From positions 124,001-188,000 of the forward strand of contig JADJSA010000017.1 in assembly GCA_016711925.1 (NCBI GenBank): 64,000 nucleotides of DNA. Reading direction: 5' to 3'. The translations under genes were made by a program, and so were the position numbers. Shown here in pieces: positions 16,446-25,319 of the stretch. Under the pieces are notes generated by a model. The model had not been told where the DNA came from. It was given only the letters and a program-made list of their open reading frames with translations, and made no database searches. This DNA is from Candidatus Methylophosphatis haderslevensis (GTDB lineage Bacteria; Pseudomonadota; Gammaproteobacteria; Burkholderiales; Rhodocyclaceae). Positions within the stretch are counted from its first letter, which is position 1; every line of letters begins with the position of its first letter.

Positions 16446-18956
16446 TCATTGCGCGACGGTGTTGATGATTACCGGCGGTGGCGCGTTCCCCGTCAATTGC
16501 GTAGCGTTTGCGCCGGACGCCGAAAGGCGGGAAAGATTGAGTTGCGACCCGCCTTTTGCCCCGATCACCTCGAACTGAACAACCGCAACGGAACCGCCGC
16601 CGCTGACCACTGCCCCACTGTTTTCCGACAGCCCGACGACAACCTGACCGCCTGCCTGATCGACGTCTTGCGAAAAGTTCGACGGCGCGCTCGCCTTGCG
16701 CACTAGGTCGCCTTCGCTGACCGACAGCACCTTGAACACACTCGGATCGAAGCCGAGCGCGAAACTGATGTTGCTGATGCCGACGCCCGCCGGTGCACTG
16801 ACCAGTACGCTGATCTTGTCGCCCTGCCTGGCCTGTGGCGGCGCCTGAATCGACAAATTGACCGGTTGCGCCGCCTGAGTTGCCTGCGGGGCCGGCGCGG
16901 CCGGCGGTGCGCCGCTCTCACCCGGCGATTGCGCACGCGACGGGAATCCGGCCAGCAGTCCCGGCCCTCGCGGTCCCGCAGCGCTGGGCGGCGGGGCGGG
17001 CGGTGGTTGTATGGAAGGCTGCGGAGCAGCAGCCTGCTGTGCGGGCGCAGAAGCACTCGCCTGCGCGCCCATCACGCCTGAAGTTCCGGCCCCCTTCAGG
17101 CTGATCGTGCCGTTGCGCAAGCCCGCTTCGGTGCCGGACCAGTATTCGAGGCTGTCGACATCGTAGATCTGCGGATTGCGCACGACACGCGGCGTGACTG
17201 ACAGAACGATCTCGGTCTTGCGTCCGTCGTCGCGTTGGCTCCCGAACAGGCGCCCCAAGATCGGAATGTCGCCGAGCGCCGGGATTTTGGTCGCATCGCG
17301 GCGCTGGTCATCCTGGATCAGACCGGCGAGAATTTGGGTTTCTCCATCCCTCAGGCGCAACACGGTCTGCGCTGTGCGCGTACCTATCTCGTAGGCCCGC
17401 GTACCAGACGTACCCTGGGAAACGACATTCGTAATGTTGCTCACCTCGAGGTTTATCTTGATGGCAACGTCACCATCAAGATGCACATTGGGTTCCACTT
17501 CAAGCTTGAGCCCGACGTCCAGATAGGTGACGGAACCCGTTACCACCGGCGTACCACTGGCGACCGGCGTGACCGAATTCGTGATCACCGGCACACGCGA
17601 CCCAATCAAAATCTTGGCTTTTTCCCGGTTGCGCGCCCGGATGCGCGGGCTGGCCAGCGTATTCACATCTCCATCTGTCTTCGACGCATTGATCTGAGCA
17701 GAAAGTGGTGCAGACAGAAAAATGGACTTGGAGTTGATATTTCTCAGTGAATCGAGAGTTTGATTCCCCGTCGGCGTCGTGACTACGGTGGGCACGCCGT
17801 TCGTGTTCACTATCGACTGGGTGGAATTTCCCAGGCCGGTAGCCGTCGTCAAACCGATCGACGCCGGCCACGCGATGCCCAGTTCCATTGCGCGATTGCG
17901 CGTAATCTCCAGCACCTCGACCTCGAGCATCACCTCCGGCTCGGCGGTATCGAGTGATGCCATCAGCTTTTCCGCCAGCCGGACGGCTGCGGGGGTATCG
18001 CGGATGATGACCGAATTGGTCTTCTCATCGACGAAGACGTCGCGCGTCTTGAGCAGCGTCTTGAGTGCCGTCTGTGCCTGTTTGACGTCGGCATTGGCCA
18101 ACTGGAATCGGCGGATCTTCAGATCCTGGTAGTCCTTCGCCTTGGCCGGCGTGTTCGGATAAATCAACACCGTGTTGTCGCCGAGCACCTTCTTTTCCAA
18201 CTGGTTCTGGAACAGGATCAAGTCAAGCGTGTCCTCGACATTGGTGTCCTTGACGAATACCGTCACTTTCAGGTCGCTGCGCACATCCTTGTCGAGCACC
18301 ACGTTGAGGCCGCTGGTACGCGACAGCGCCTCGAGCACCATCTTCAGGTTCGCATCGCGAAACTGCAGCGTGACCGGCTTGCGCAGTTTGTTGTTGAGCG
18401 TCGGCCCGGTCACCGTCTCGCGTGCTGAGGTATCCTCAATCTGGCGACGCAGGGTCATCGCACGGCCGTTCGACGGGTTTTCGACCAGTACTGCCGCGAC
18501 CCTCTCTCGCGCCGCCGTGACATCCCCCTTCTTCAGCAGCGACTGCGCATCGTTCAGTGCCGCGAGGTGCCGTCGATCGACACTCAATGCCTCTTGGGCC
18601 GCCCGCACCTTGGCGTCATTGGAGCTGATCCCTTCAGCGCGCCTCAGCAGGGCTTCGGCAACATCGAACCTTTCCGCCGCACGCTCGGAAGAAGCGGAAT
18701 TGACCAGCCGCGCAACTGCCTGTTCGCGGCTGCGCAGAAGTTCGGCTCGGATCGCTCCGTCAGCCGGATCCTCGCGCGACGCCTCCTGCAACCGCGCCAG
18801 CCCTTCCTCGACCCTGCCCTCGTCTATCAGCGTGCGGCCTTCCTTTTGCATGCGCTGGGCGGCGCAGCCGAAGAGCATAAGCGTTGCAAGCAGAATGCCC
18901 GCCCCGTTGCGCAGACTGCGCGCGCGCCGAGGCGCAGTTTGTTTTTTTGCGTTCAC
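16446..18956 (-). CDS. secretin lipoprotein with C-terminal cohesin-like domain
   Basis: Outer-membrane channel of a type II secretion-like system, 836 residues. A lipobox (LMLFGCAAQ, Cys31) marks it as a lipoprotein. Residues about 35-190 look TPR-like. Residues about 195-265 form an STN/N0-like domain (VTLQFRDANLKMVLEALSR), then an N1-like domain to about 345, and the secretin core to about 600 (EVMLEVEVLEI ... GGETQ-like DGETQILAGLI ... TPRVV). A Pro/Ala-rich linker follows (about 630-705). The last about 130 residues resemble a cohesin domain (SVLVSAPAGVGISNISFALGFDPSVFKVLSV). The cohesin fusion is unusual. It overlaps the GspC-like gene by 4 nt. Confidence 0.9.
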   Translation of the reverse strand: MNAKKQTAPRRARSLRNGAGILLATLMLFGCAAQRMQKEGRTLIDEGRVEEGLARLQEASREDPADGAIRAELLRSREQAVARLVNSASSERAAERFDVAEALLRRAEGISSNDAKVRAAQEALSVDRRHLAALNDAQSLLKKGDVTAARERVAAVLVENPSNGRAMTLRRQIEDTSARETVTGPTLNNKLRKPVTLQFRDANLKMVLEALSRTSGLNVVLDKDVRSDLKVTVFVKDTNVEDTLDLILFQNQLEKKVLGDNTVLIYPNTPAKAKDYQDLKIRRFQLANADVKQAQTALKTLLKTRDVFVDEKTNSVIIRDTPAAVRLAEKLMASLDTAEPEVMLEVEVLEITRNRAMELGIAWPASIGLTTATGLGNSTQSIVNTNGVPTVVTTPTGNQTLDSLRNINSKSIFLSAPLSAQINASKTDGDVNTLASPRIRARNREKAKILIGSRVPVITNSVTPVASGTPVVTGSVTYLDVGLKLEVEPNVHLDGDVAIKINLEVSNITNVVSQGTSGTRAYEIGTRTAQTVLRLRDGETQILAGLIQDDQRRDATKIPALGDIPILGRLFGSQRDDGRKTEIVLSVTPRVVRNPQIYDVDSLEYWSGTEAGLRNGTISLKGAGTSGVMGAQASASAPAQQAAAPQPSIQPPPAPPPSAAGPRGPGLLAGFPSRAQSPGESGAPPAAPAPQATQAAQPVNLSIQAPPQARQGDKISVLVSAPAGVGISNISFALGFDPSVFKVLSVSEGDLVRKASAPSNFSQDVDQAGGQVVVGLSENSGAVVSGGGSVAVVQFEVIGAKGGSQLNLSRLSASGANATQLTGNAPPPVIINTVAQ

Positions 18957-19486
18957 CGAGGTGCTCCAACGTCGAGTGTCTGTTTCTGGTTCAGCGGCAG
19001 GTAGTTGATCACCAGGGAATTGCCCTGCAACGCCTCCAACTGATATGAACCGTCGAGCTTGTCACCCACCGCTGCCGTCACGACCAGATCGCCTCGCGTG
19101 AAAAGGTAAACCGGCTTCACGCCGTCGTCGTAACGTCCCATGAAGGTGAAGGGCAGTGGCGGCGCCTGCGGCGGCGGAGGGGGCGGGGGCGGGATCAACG
19201 ATTGTTTGGGCTGTGGCGGCGGAGGCGGCGGCACGAACCAGCTCGCCGGCTTGAACAGGTCCGGCGTCTTGCCGTCGAGCCGCTGCCGAGGCTCGGGGAC
19301 AAACGCATTCTGTCGAACCGGCCCTTCAGTTGATGTCTCCGGAGCAGGCGGCTTTGCGGTTCGCGCGCGCGCCGCCGGCTCGACGACGCCCTTGTCGTCG
19401 TTGGTTTCCTGTGGAGCAAACCAGGCCAGCAGGCCGGCCACAACCAGCGCAAGTGCGAGAATCAACTGCGTGCGTGTCGGCTTCAC
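18953..19486 (-). CDS. GspC/PilP-like inner-membrane linker protein
   Basis: Bitopic protein of 177 residues with an N-terminal membrane segment (LILALALVVAGLLAWF). A long linker contains two polyproline runs, of 6 and 8 residues, and a small C-terminal domain reads FTFMGRYDDGVKPVYLFTRGD ... NQKQTLDVG, like the homology region of GspC or PilP. Such proteins link the inner-membrane platform to the secretin. The GTG start overlaps the preceding stop by 4 nt, and the stop overlaps the secretin start. The polyproline runs would probably need EF-P for translation. Confidence 0.75.
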   Translation of the reverse strand: MKPTRTQLILALALVVAGLLAWFAPQETNDDKGVVEPAARARTAKPPAPETSTEGPVRQNAFVPEPRQRLDGKTPDLFKPASWFVPPPPPPQPKQSLIPPPPPPPPQAPPLPFTFMGRYDDGVKPVYLFTRGDLVVTAAVGDKLDGSYQLEALQGNSLVINYLPLNQKQTLDVGAPR

Positions 19487-20028
19487 CGGGTCCGCTCCAG
19501 ATAGAGCAGGAAAGTGATTTTCGCATCCACCGATCCATCGGCGATCTTTTCGCGCTTGAACACCAAAGACTCCAGCGCCAACGCGGGAACCGCCTCCAGG
19601 GCCGCGGCGGTGAACTTGCGCAGCTGCGGATAGGAGCCCTTGAGCGGGAAGATGATGCGGTACTGCTCGAGCTTGGCGTTCGGGTTCGACAAGAGAATGT
19701 ACTCGCCCTGTTCGAGCACGACCCCGTTTGTCGTCGCAGCGTCAAATACCTTCTGCAGCCAGTCCGGTGTGGTCGTCGACTGCGGAAGGTTGCGATAGAA
19801 CTTCTCGACCTTCACCTCCTGTGTCTCCGGGGGTGCGATTTCGGTCACCGGCGGGGCGCGCCGAATGCGCTCGATTTCCTGTTCAAGCTTGGCCATCCGC
19901 TCCTGTTGCGGCAGCACCACAGAACCCGCGAGCGCGACTGCGGCGACCAGAAGGGCAATGCCGACCAGGCCGGGCTGCCCGACGAGGCCGAGCCAGTACC
20001 TGACCTGCTGGATGACCGAGGCGATCAT
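19483..20028 (-). CDS. PilO/GspM-like assembly-platform protein
   Basis: Bitopic inner-membrane protein of 181 residues, MIASVIQQVRYWLGLVGQPG, followed by a hydrophobic segment (VGIALLVAAVALAGSVVL), a short coiled coil (MAKLEQEIERIRR) and a ferredoxin-like periplasmic domain (LLSNPNAKLEQYRIIFPLKGSYPQLRKFTA). This is the PilO/GspM architecture. The start is set where ATGA overlaps the upstream stop; a longer upstream reading is only the shadow of the preceding gene. Confidence 0.8.
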   Translation of the reverse strand: MIASVIQQVRYWLGLVGQPGLVGIALLVAAVALAGSVVLPQQERMAKLEQEIERIRRAPPVTEIAPPETQEVKVEKFYRNLPQSTTTPDWLQKVFDAATTNGVVLEQGEYILLSNPNAKLEQYRIIFPLKGSYPQLRKFTAAALEAVPALALESLVFKREKIADGSVDAKITFLLYLERTR

Positions 20029-20552
20029 GAGTGCACCGTCCAGCCTGCCGTGATGCGAAAACGCACCGGCTTGTCGCGGTCCTGCTGATTGATCTGGTGG
20101 GTCTGCAGCGCAATGCCCGAGAGCATGGTTTGCTCCTGCAGGTAACGAACGTAGTCGAGCATTTCCTTGAAGTCCTTCGCTTCTCCGGTCAGGATCAGTT
20201 CGCGCTTGTGGGCATCGGGCTCGATCGACAGCAACGCGATCTTTTGCGGTGCCGCCTCGAGCGCGCGGAACAGCGGATTCCACGGCGTATTCAGTTCCAA
20301 CGCCACGTTGGCCAGCACGTGGGTCTCGCGTTCGAATTGCTGCGCGTCCGCCCCGGCGCGCAACGGCGCCTTGCGTTGTGGCTGCTTGCTCAGACTCGCC
20401 AGCGTCGCTTCGAGGGCGTGCAGATCCGCCGACGTCTGCCACGCCGACCAACCGGCGAAACCTGCCGCCGCAACGCCCGCCAGCAGCAGCACTGTATTGA
20501 TCCAGCCATGCGGCCGTACGTTGCGTCGAAAATCAAGAGTCAATGCACGCAT
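20025..20552 (-). CDS. PilN-like assembly-platform protein
   Basis: Bitopic protein of 175 residues with a short cytoplasmic N-terminus (MRALTLDFRRNVRPHGW), one membrane helix (INTVLLLAGVAAAGFAGW), a coiled-coil stretch and a periplasmic domain (ALLSIEPDAHKRELILTGEAKDFKEMLDYVRYLQ). This matches PilN or the membrane half of GspL. With the PilM-like gene 8 nt upstream it would rebuild a split GspL, as in type IV pilus systems. Confidence 0.8.
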   Translation of the reverse strand: MRALTLDFRRNVRPHGWINTVLLLAGVAAAGFAGWSAWQTSADLHALEATLASLSKQPQRKAPLRAGADAQQFERETHVLANVALELNTPWNPLFRALEAAPQKIALLSIEPDAHKRELILTGEAKDFKEMLDYVRYLQEQTMLSGIALQTHQINQQDRDKPVRFRITAGWTVHS

Positions 20553-20560
20553 TTTCGACC

Positions 20561-21394
20561 CTATCCGACCAGCGCCAGACCGAAGGCGCCGTCGGTAACC
20601 GGCGAAAACCCCGAACGCGCCGGCAATTGCAGTTGCTTGATGGAAAACCCCGAATCCGCCCGAACCGCGAGCACCGGCACCTCCGGGCAAAACACCAGCA
20701 CCTCGCCGGCCAAACTGGCATCGATACCTGCCAGGTGCTGCTCGCGCGCGACCAGATCCGGCAAATCCTCCATCCACCTGCGACCGACTCGCACGCTGCG
20801 CAGCCAGCGCCACGCTCCTTCTTCGAAGCGCGAGAGAACCAGCCGCCCCTGTTCAACCACCGCGAACCACAGCGTGCGTTTGTCGATCTGCTGGCGCCAC
20901 TGATTGAACGCCGCGGCCAGATACGGCTGGACCGAAACCAGCTTGACGCCGGACTCTTCCGCTCGCGACGACAGCGCGGTCAAGAAATCGGTTGCGATCG
21001 CGCAGCAGACGCGGGGAGATCCGGCGCGCTCGTAACTGACCCGCAGTTCCCAGCCATCGGCGTCGTGGCCGAAGACCTTTGAAAAACAGTGCTGCGCGTA
21101 GGCACGGTCCTCCTCGAGAGTCAGGCTGCCCGCACTGCCCTGCGGCATGAGCAACTGATAATGGGCAAAATGATTGGAGACCAACACCTCGAGCTTGCCG
21201 ACGCCGCCGGACAGTTCGCGCAGTGCCGACTCGAGCCCGAACATCGCGCCGTGCCAGTCCACTTCGTGACCCGGCGCGGCCTTGTAGACCTGTTTGAGTA
21301 CGACACTCTTGCGCGACAACCCGGCCAGCCGCAGGGCAACCACGCGCCGCGGACTGACGAAAAGACGCAGCAGGTCAGTCGACAAAAGTGACAC
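20561..21394 (-). CDS. PilM/GspL-like cytoplasmic actin-fold protein
   Basis: Predicted cytoplasmic protein of 277 residues without a membrane segment, resembling the actin-like domain of PilM or GspL, which couples the ATPase to the platform. Start MSLLSTDLLRLFVSPRRVVALRL uses GTG and overlaps the gspE stop by 20 nt. Sequence conservation is weak and the identification leans on size, fold-like patterns and its position before the PilN-like gene. Confidence 0.7.
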   Translation of the reverse strand: MSLLSTDLLRLFVSPRRVVALRLAGLSRKSVVLKQVYKAAPGHEVDWHGAMFGLESALRELSGGVGKLEVLVSNHFAHYQLLMPQGSAGSLTLEEDRAYAQHCFSKVFGHDADGWELRVSYERAGSPRVCCAIATDFLTALSSRAEESGVKLVSVQPYLAAAFNQWRQQIDKRTLWFAVVEQGRLVLSRFEEGAWRWLRSVRVGRRWMEDLPDLVAREQHLAGIDASLAGEVLVFCPEVPVLAVRADSGFSIKQLQLPARSGFSPVTDGAFGLALVG

Positions 21395-23063
21395 GGTTTA
21401 TCTCGCTCAATGTCGTATCGCCGCGCTTGACCAGTTCGAGCGCGGATCCTCTGAGAAACTGCAACCCGTTCCTGACCGCCGCGTCCTTGATGGCGCGAAT
21501 CGGCGCCCGGGCGACGATCAGTTCGCGGATTTCATCGTTCAGTTGCAGCACCTCGGCGATTGCCTTGCGCCCCTTGTAGCCGGTGCCGCGACATTGCCCG
21601 CAACCGCGGCCGGCACGAAAACTCCACGCCGCCGTCTCGGCGCGCGAAAGGCCCGAATCGGCGAGCAGCGCGTCGCTGGGTTTGTCGATTGCCGCGCAAT
21701 GCGGGCAATTGACGCGCACCAGACGCTGCGCCAGCACGGCATTCAGCGCGGAAACGAAGCTGTACGGATCGACACCCATGTGGGTGAAACGACCCAGCAC
21801 GTCGAACACGTTGTTGGCGTGCACCGTGGTGAATACCAGGTGGCCGGTCAATGCCGACTGGATCGCGATCTGCGCGGTTTCCGCGTCGCGGATTTCGCCG
21901 ACCATGATCTTGTCCGGGTCGTGACGCAGGATCGAACGCAGGCCACGGGCGAAAGTGAGGCCCTTCTTCTCGTTGACCGGGATCTGCAGCACGCCCGGCA
22001 ATCCGTATTCGACCGGATCCTCGATGGTGATGATCTTGTCGCGGCCACTATTGATCTCGCTGATCGCCGCGTAGAGCGTGGTGGTCTTGCCGGAGCCGGT
22101 CGGGCCGGTGACGAGGAACATGCCGTAGGGCTCGCCCGCCAGCTTGCGCAGCAGCACCATCATGCTGTCGTCAAAGCCCAGATAGTCGAGCCGCAAGCCG
22201 CGCATCTGGTCGGCCAGGGCCTGCTTGTCGAGAATCCGCAGCACCGCATCCTCGCCGTGGATCGACGGCATGATCGAGACGCGAAAATCGACCTCGCGCC
22301 CGCGTGTCAGCACGCGGAAGCGGCCGTCCTGCGGAACTCGCCGCTCGGCGATATCGAGTTCGGCCATCACCTTGATGCGTGAAATCACCTGTTCGACCAT
22401 GTCGACGCCGGCGACCGAACCGATCGTGTTGAGCACGCCATCGATGCGGTACTTGATCACCAATCCGGTCGGCGTCGACTCGAGGTGAATGTCCGAGGCA
22501 TCGGATTTGAGCGCGTCGTAAAGCGTCGAGCGAACCAGCTTGACCACCGGCGACGTGTCTTCGGCGATGGTCTTGAACGACAGATCGTCTACCCCTGAGG
22601 CGGCCGTCTCGCTGGCCGCTTCGTTGGGCAGCATGCCGTCCATCGCGCGAAGATTCTCTTCATAGCGCGACATGTAAGCCGCGATGTCGGCGCGATGCGC
22701 GACGAAGACCAGGAAGCGCTGGTTCACCCGCGACTCCGCCCAATCAAGTACCGTCGTGTTGAACGGATCGCCGATGACGACGATCAGCCCCTTGCCCTCC
22801 GGACCGCTGAAAACCAGACATTCGCGCGCCATCGCCTCGGCGAACGAGACGCGATCGAACGCGGGAGTGAGCTGGTGCAACTGGTACATGGTGAGCGTCG
22901 GGTAATGAAGCGTCGCACCGAGGGCTTCGACAAAAGCGTCGGGATCGAGTCCGGACTGCTCCTCCAGCACCGCCACCACCGGCTGGCGCGCCGAGTCGGC
23001 GACCGAACGCGCCTTCTGCAATTCCGTCTGGGTGAAGCGGCGGGGCGATACGACCGCGTTCAT
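21375..23063 (-). CDS. type II secretion/pilus assembly ATPase GspE-like
   Basis: Cytoplasmic hexameric ATPase that powers pseudopilus assembly, 562 residues. The N1E-like domain covers about 1-150. The catalytic part has Walker A GPTGSGKTT near 320, an Asp box, Walker B (DKIMVGEIRD near 385) and a His box (TGHLVFTTVHANN near 406). The zinc-binding cysteines (Cys453, 456, 488, 491: CPHC and CGQC) are intact. The ATG overlaps the gspF stop by 4 nt. Confidence 0.93.
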   Translation of the reverse strand: MNAVVSPRRFTQTELQKARSVADSARQPVVAVLEEQSGLDPDAFVEALGATLHYPTLTMYQLHQLTPAFDRVSFAEAMARECLVFSGPEGKGLIVVIGDPFNTTVLDWAESRVNQRFLVFVAHRADIAAYMSRYEENLRAMDGMLPNEAASETAASGVDDLSFKTIAEDTSPVVKLVRSTLYDALKSDASDIHLESTPTGLVIKYRIDGVLNTIGSVAGVDMVEQVISRIKVMAELDIAERRVPQDGRFRVLTRGREVDFRVSIMPSIHGEDAVLRILDKQALADQMRGLRLDYLGFDDSMMVLLRKLAGEPYGMFLVTGPTGSGKTTTLYAAISEINSGRDKIITIEDPVEYGLPGVLQIPVNEKKGLTFARGLRSILRHDPDKIMVGEIRDAETAQIAIQSALTGHLVFTTVHANNVFDVLGRFTHMGVDPYSFVSALNAVLAQRLVRVNCPHCAAIDKPSDALLADSGLSRAETAAWSFRAGRGCGQCRGTGYKGRKAIAEVLQLNDEIRELIVARAPIRAIKDAAVRNGLQFLRGSALELVKRGDTTLSEINRVTFVD

Positions 23064-24247
23064 TGAATGCTCCCGGCAAGCTCGAAGATCGGGAAATACA
23101 TCATCACCACCACAGTGCCGATGACCGCACCGATAAACAGCATCAGCACCGGCTCGAAGACACGGGCGAACCAGTCGACCCAGCGGGCGATTTCTTCATC
23201 ATAGAACGCGGCGATGCGCTCCATCATTTCGCCCATCTGCCCGGTGCGTTCGCCGACCCGCAACATGCGCAATGCGACCGGCGTGGTCAGTCCATGCGCT
23301 TCCATCGACTGTGAAATCGACCGGCCTTCCCGGACCCCCTCGGCGGCGAGTTGGAGACGCACGCGCAAATGCGCATGCAAAAGCTCGCTGGTCATCGACA
23401 GGGAACTCAGGATCGGCATCCCGCCGCGCAGCAGCATTCCCACCGTGCGGTAGAAGCGGGCAAGCTGATAGACGCGCACCCGCTCCCCGATCGCCGGAAT
23501 TCGCGACAATTGCGCCAACAGCCAGGCATGGGTGCTCTTGCGCGAAATCCAGAAAAGAAACAGCGTCACTGCAATGCCCCCGACAATCGCCACCGTTCCA
23601 CCATGTTCATTGACGAATCCACCCCACTTGACCAGCACCTTGGCAAGCGCCGGGATATTCGTTCCCATGTCTTCAAAGATCCGCGAAAAGCGCGGCACCA
23701 CGTACAGCAACAGAAACGCCACCACCATCGAGCCGACGCCCAGCAGCAGGAAGGGATAGATCGCCGCACTGACCAGCTTCTTTTTCACTACGTCAAGCTG
23801 GCTCTGATAGGCGACGTAGCGGCGCAAGGCTTCCGGAAGGTCCGAGGTTTTTTCGGACGCCCGGACCGTCGCCACAAACAAGGGCGGAAACACCTCGGGC
23901 TGGGCCGCCAGCGCTTGGGACAGAGGTTGGCCTTCGTAAAGGCTGCCGACTATCCGCGATAACACCTGGGCGCGCTCGGGGTGCGACTCCTTTTCCTTGA
24001 GCGTTTCCAGTGATTCCACCATCGCCAGCCCGGCTTCCAGCAGGGTAAGCAATTCCTGTGCAAACATGCCGAGCGGAAAGGCGTGGCGGCGCCGTCCGAG
24101 CGCGCGCAAGGGCTGCAGCGACCGGACCGACAGCACCGCATAACCCTGAGCCTTGGCCAAGCGTGACGCATCATGTTCGTCGCTGGCATCGAGTGCCAGT
24201 CGGGTCACGGCGCCACCTTCGCGCATCGCCTTTACCTCAAAGCGCAT
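23060..24247 (-). CDS. type II secretion inner-membrane platform protein GspF-like
   Basis: Polytopic platform protein of 395 residues with two GspF repeats. Features are the N-terminal MRFEVKAMREGG, the ELLTLLEAGLAMVESLETL and GMLLRGGMPILSSLSMTSELL repeats, and three long hydrophobic helices (about 155-180, 205-225 and 360-390). The start is set at the ATG with AGGGG 4 nt upstream; 13 additional upstream codons are open but lack a site. It interacts with GspE and the PilM/N/O-like proteins encoded next to it. Confidence 0.9.
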   Translation of the reverse strand: MRFEVKAMREGGAVTRLALDASDEHDASRLAKAQGYAVLSVRSLQPLRALGRRRHAFPLGMFAQELLTLLEAGLAMVESLETLKEKESHPERAQVLSRIVGSLYEGQPLSQALAAQPEVFPPLFVATVRASEKTSDLPEALRRYVAYQSQLDVVKKKLVSAAIYPFLLLGVGSMVVAFLLLYVVPRFSRIFEDMGTNIPALAKVLVKWGGFVNEHGGTVAIVGGIAVTLFLFWISRKSTHAWLLAQLSRIPAIGERVRVYQLARFYRTVGMLLRGGMPILSSLSMTSELLHAHLRVRLQLAAEGVREGRSISQSMEAHGLTTPVALRMLRVGERTGQMGEMMERIAAFYDEEIARWVDWFARVFEPVLMLFIGAVIGTVVVMMYFPIFELAGSIQ

Positions 24248-24322
24248 GTTCCCCTGTTCCGGTGTCAAAGGAATGACCGGCTGCACCCGGCCACCGTTGC
24301 CCTGCTCGATGAAAAAGCCGGA

Positions 24323-24766
24323 TCACTCCCAGCTATTGATATCGGCGGCCTCGTCGGTCCCGCCGGCCTGGCCGTCCTTGCCGAACGACCACAGGTCGTA
24401 TTCGCCGTGTTCGCCCGGCCGCTTGTACTGATAGGCCGTGCCCCACGGGTCGGCCGGCACGGCTTTCTTCAGATACGGCCCGTCCCACTTGGTTTCGTTG
24501 GCCGGCTTGGCCATCAGCGCCGCCAGCCCCTGCTCGGTGCTCGGGTAGTGCCCGGTGTCCAGCCGGTATTGGTCGAGCGCCTTGCCCAGCGCCTCGATCT
24601 GCGCCCGCGCCGTCTTGACCTCGGATTTGCCGACCTGCTTGAAGTACTGCGGGGCAACGTAACCGGCCAGCAGCCCGATGATCAGCATCACCACCAGCAG
24701 TTCGAGCAGCGTGAAACCGCGCTGCAGCAGGCCGCTAACGCGGCGTGGTTCAGTCTGGGGACCCAA
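24323..24766 (-). CDS. major pseudopilin GspG-like
   Basis: Major pseudopilin of 147 residues with leader ending LLQRG, mature start FTLLELLVVMLIIGLL (Glu5 present), then the alpha-helix/PSTEQGL loop. A C-terminal calcium-site region (YKRPGEHGEYDLWSFGKDG) is typical of GspG. The first codon appears to be TTG, with GAGGTG upstream. It is the first gene of the minus-strand secretion operon, 75 nt before gspF; an 8-bp inverted repeat lies 22 nt upstream. Confidence 0.93.
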   Translation of the reverse strand: MGPQTEPRRVSGLLQRGFTLLELLVVMLIIGLLAGYVAPQYFKQVGKSEVKTARAQIEALGKALDQYRLDTGHYPSTEQGLAALMAKPANETKWDGPYLKKAVPADPWGTAYQYKRPGEHGEYDLWSFGKDGQAGGTDEAADINSWE

Positions 24767-25319
24767 TGCAGCACCTCATCAACGTGACGTCGTTTCCCGC
24801 GAAACGACGCGAATTTTACCGTCGCCGGATTGGCGATTCTGTCCGCAATTGTAACCGCACATGTCTGGGCGCCGAAGCCTAAGCATTTGTGGCAAAACGA
24901 CGACAGCCCGGAAAATAACCATCCCGGATAGCCCGGCCGGGCCGGGCTCGTTCGATGGCTCGCCGGTTCGAGCCGCTGACGCAGTTAAGCTGATGCACCG
25001 AACCGGGGCAACGAAATCATGGGGCAACTTTGCCCGCCAATTCGGCGTTTATCCGTCGGTCTGTACCGACACCTCGCCCCGCGACCGATCCGGCGCCGAT
25101 CCGGCAGGCTCGAAGGTGCCGCGCCGCAAGCACACTCTCGCGTTCAATGTCTTAGACTGGCTGCCGCCTCTGCCGCTGACCGGTGCCGGTGAAAGAGAAC
25201 GGACTGGCACCGGGACCAAGCAGCATGGTGACTCCATGTGTTTTGTTGCACGCGACCAGGTGTTTGTTGAGCAGTGACGGCACCCCGAGACCCGCGCCGC
25301 TCGAAGAGGAGGAACAACG
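24767..25319. promoter_or_regulatory. divergent intergenic region between secretion operon and fccAB
   Basis: This 553-nt stretch separates the divergent gspG-like and fccA genes and should hold both promoters. The clearest element is a perfect 8-bp inverted repeat, CGTCGTTT-6 nt-AAACGACG, at 24788-24809, in the presumed 5' leader of the secretion operon; it could be an operator or a leader hairpin. Open frames inside it lack ribosome sites and recognisable motifs. No convincing -35/-10 pair was found. Confidence 0.5.

Noticed and set aside
24861..25277. Open frame of 138 codons upstream of fccA.
   Set aside because: No ribosome site, low-complexity composition and no motifs; better explained as the divergent promoter region.
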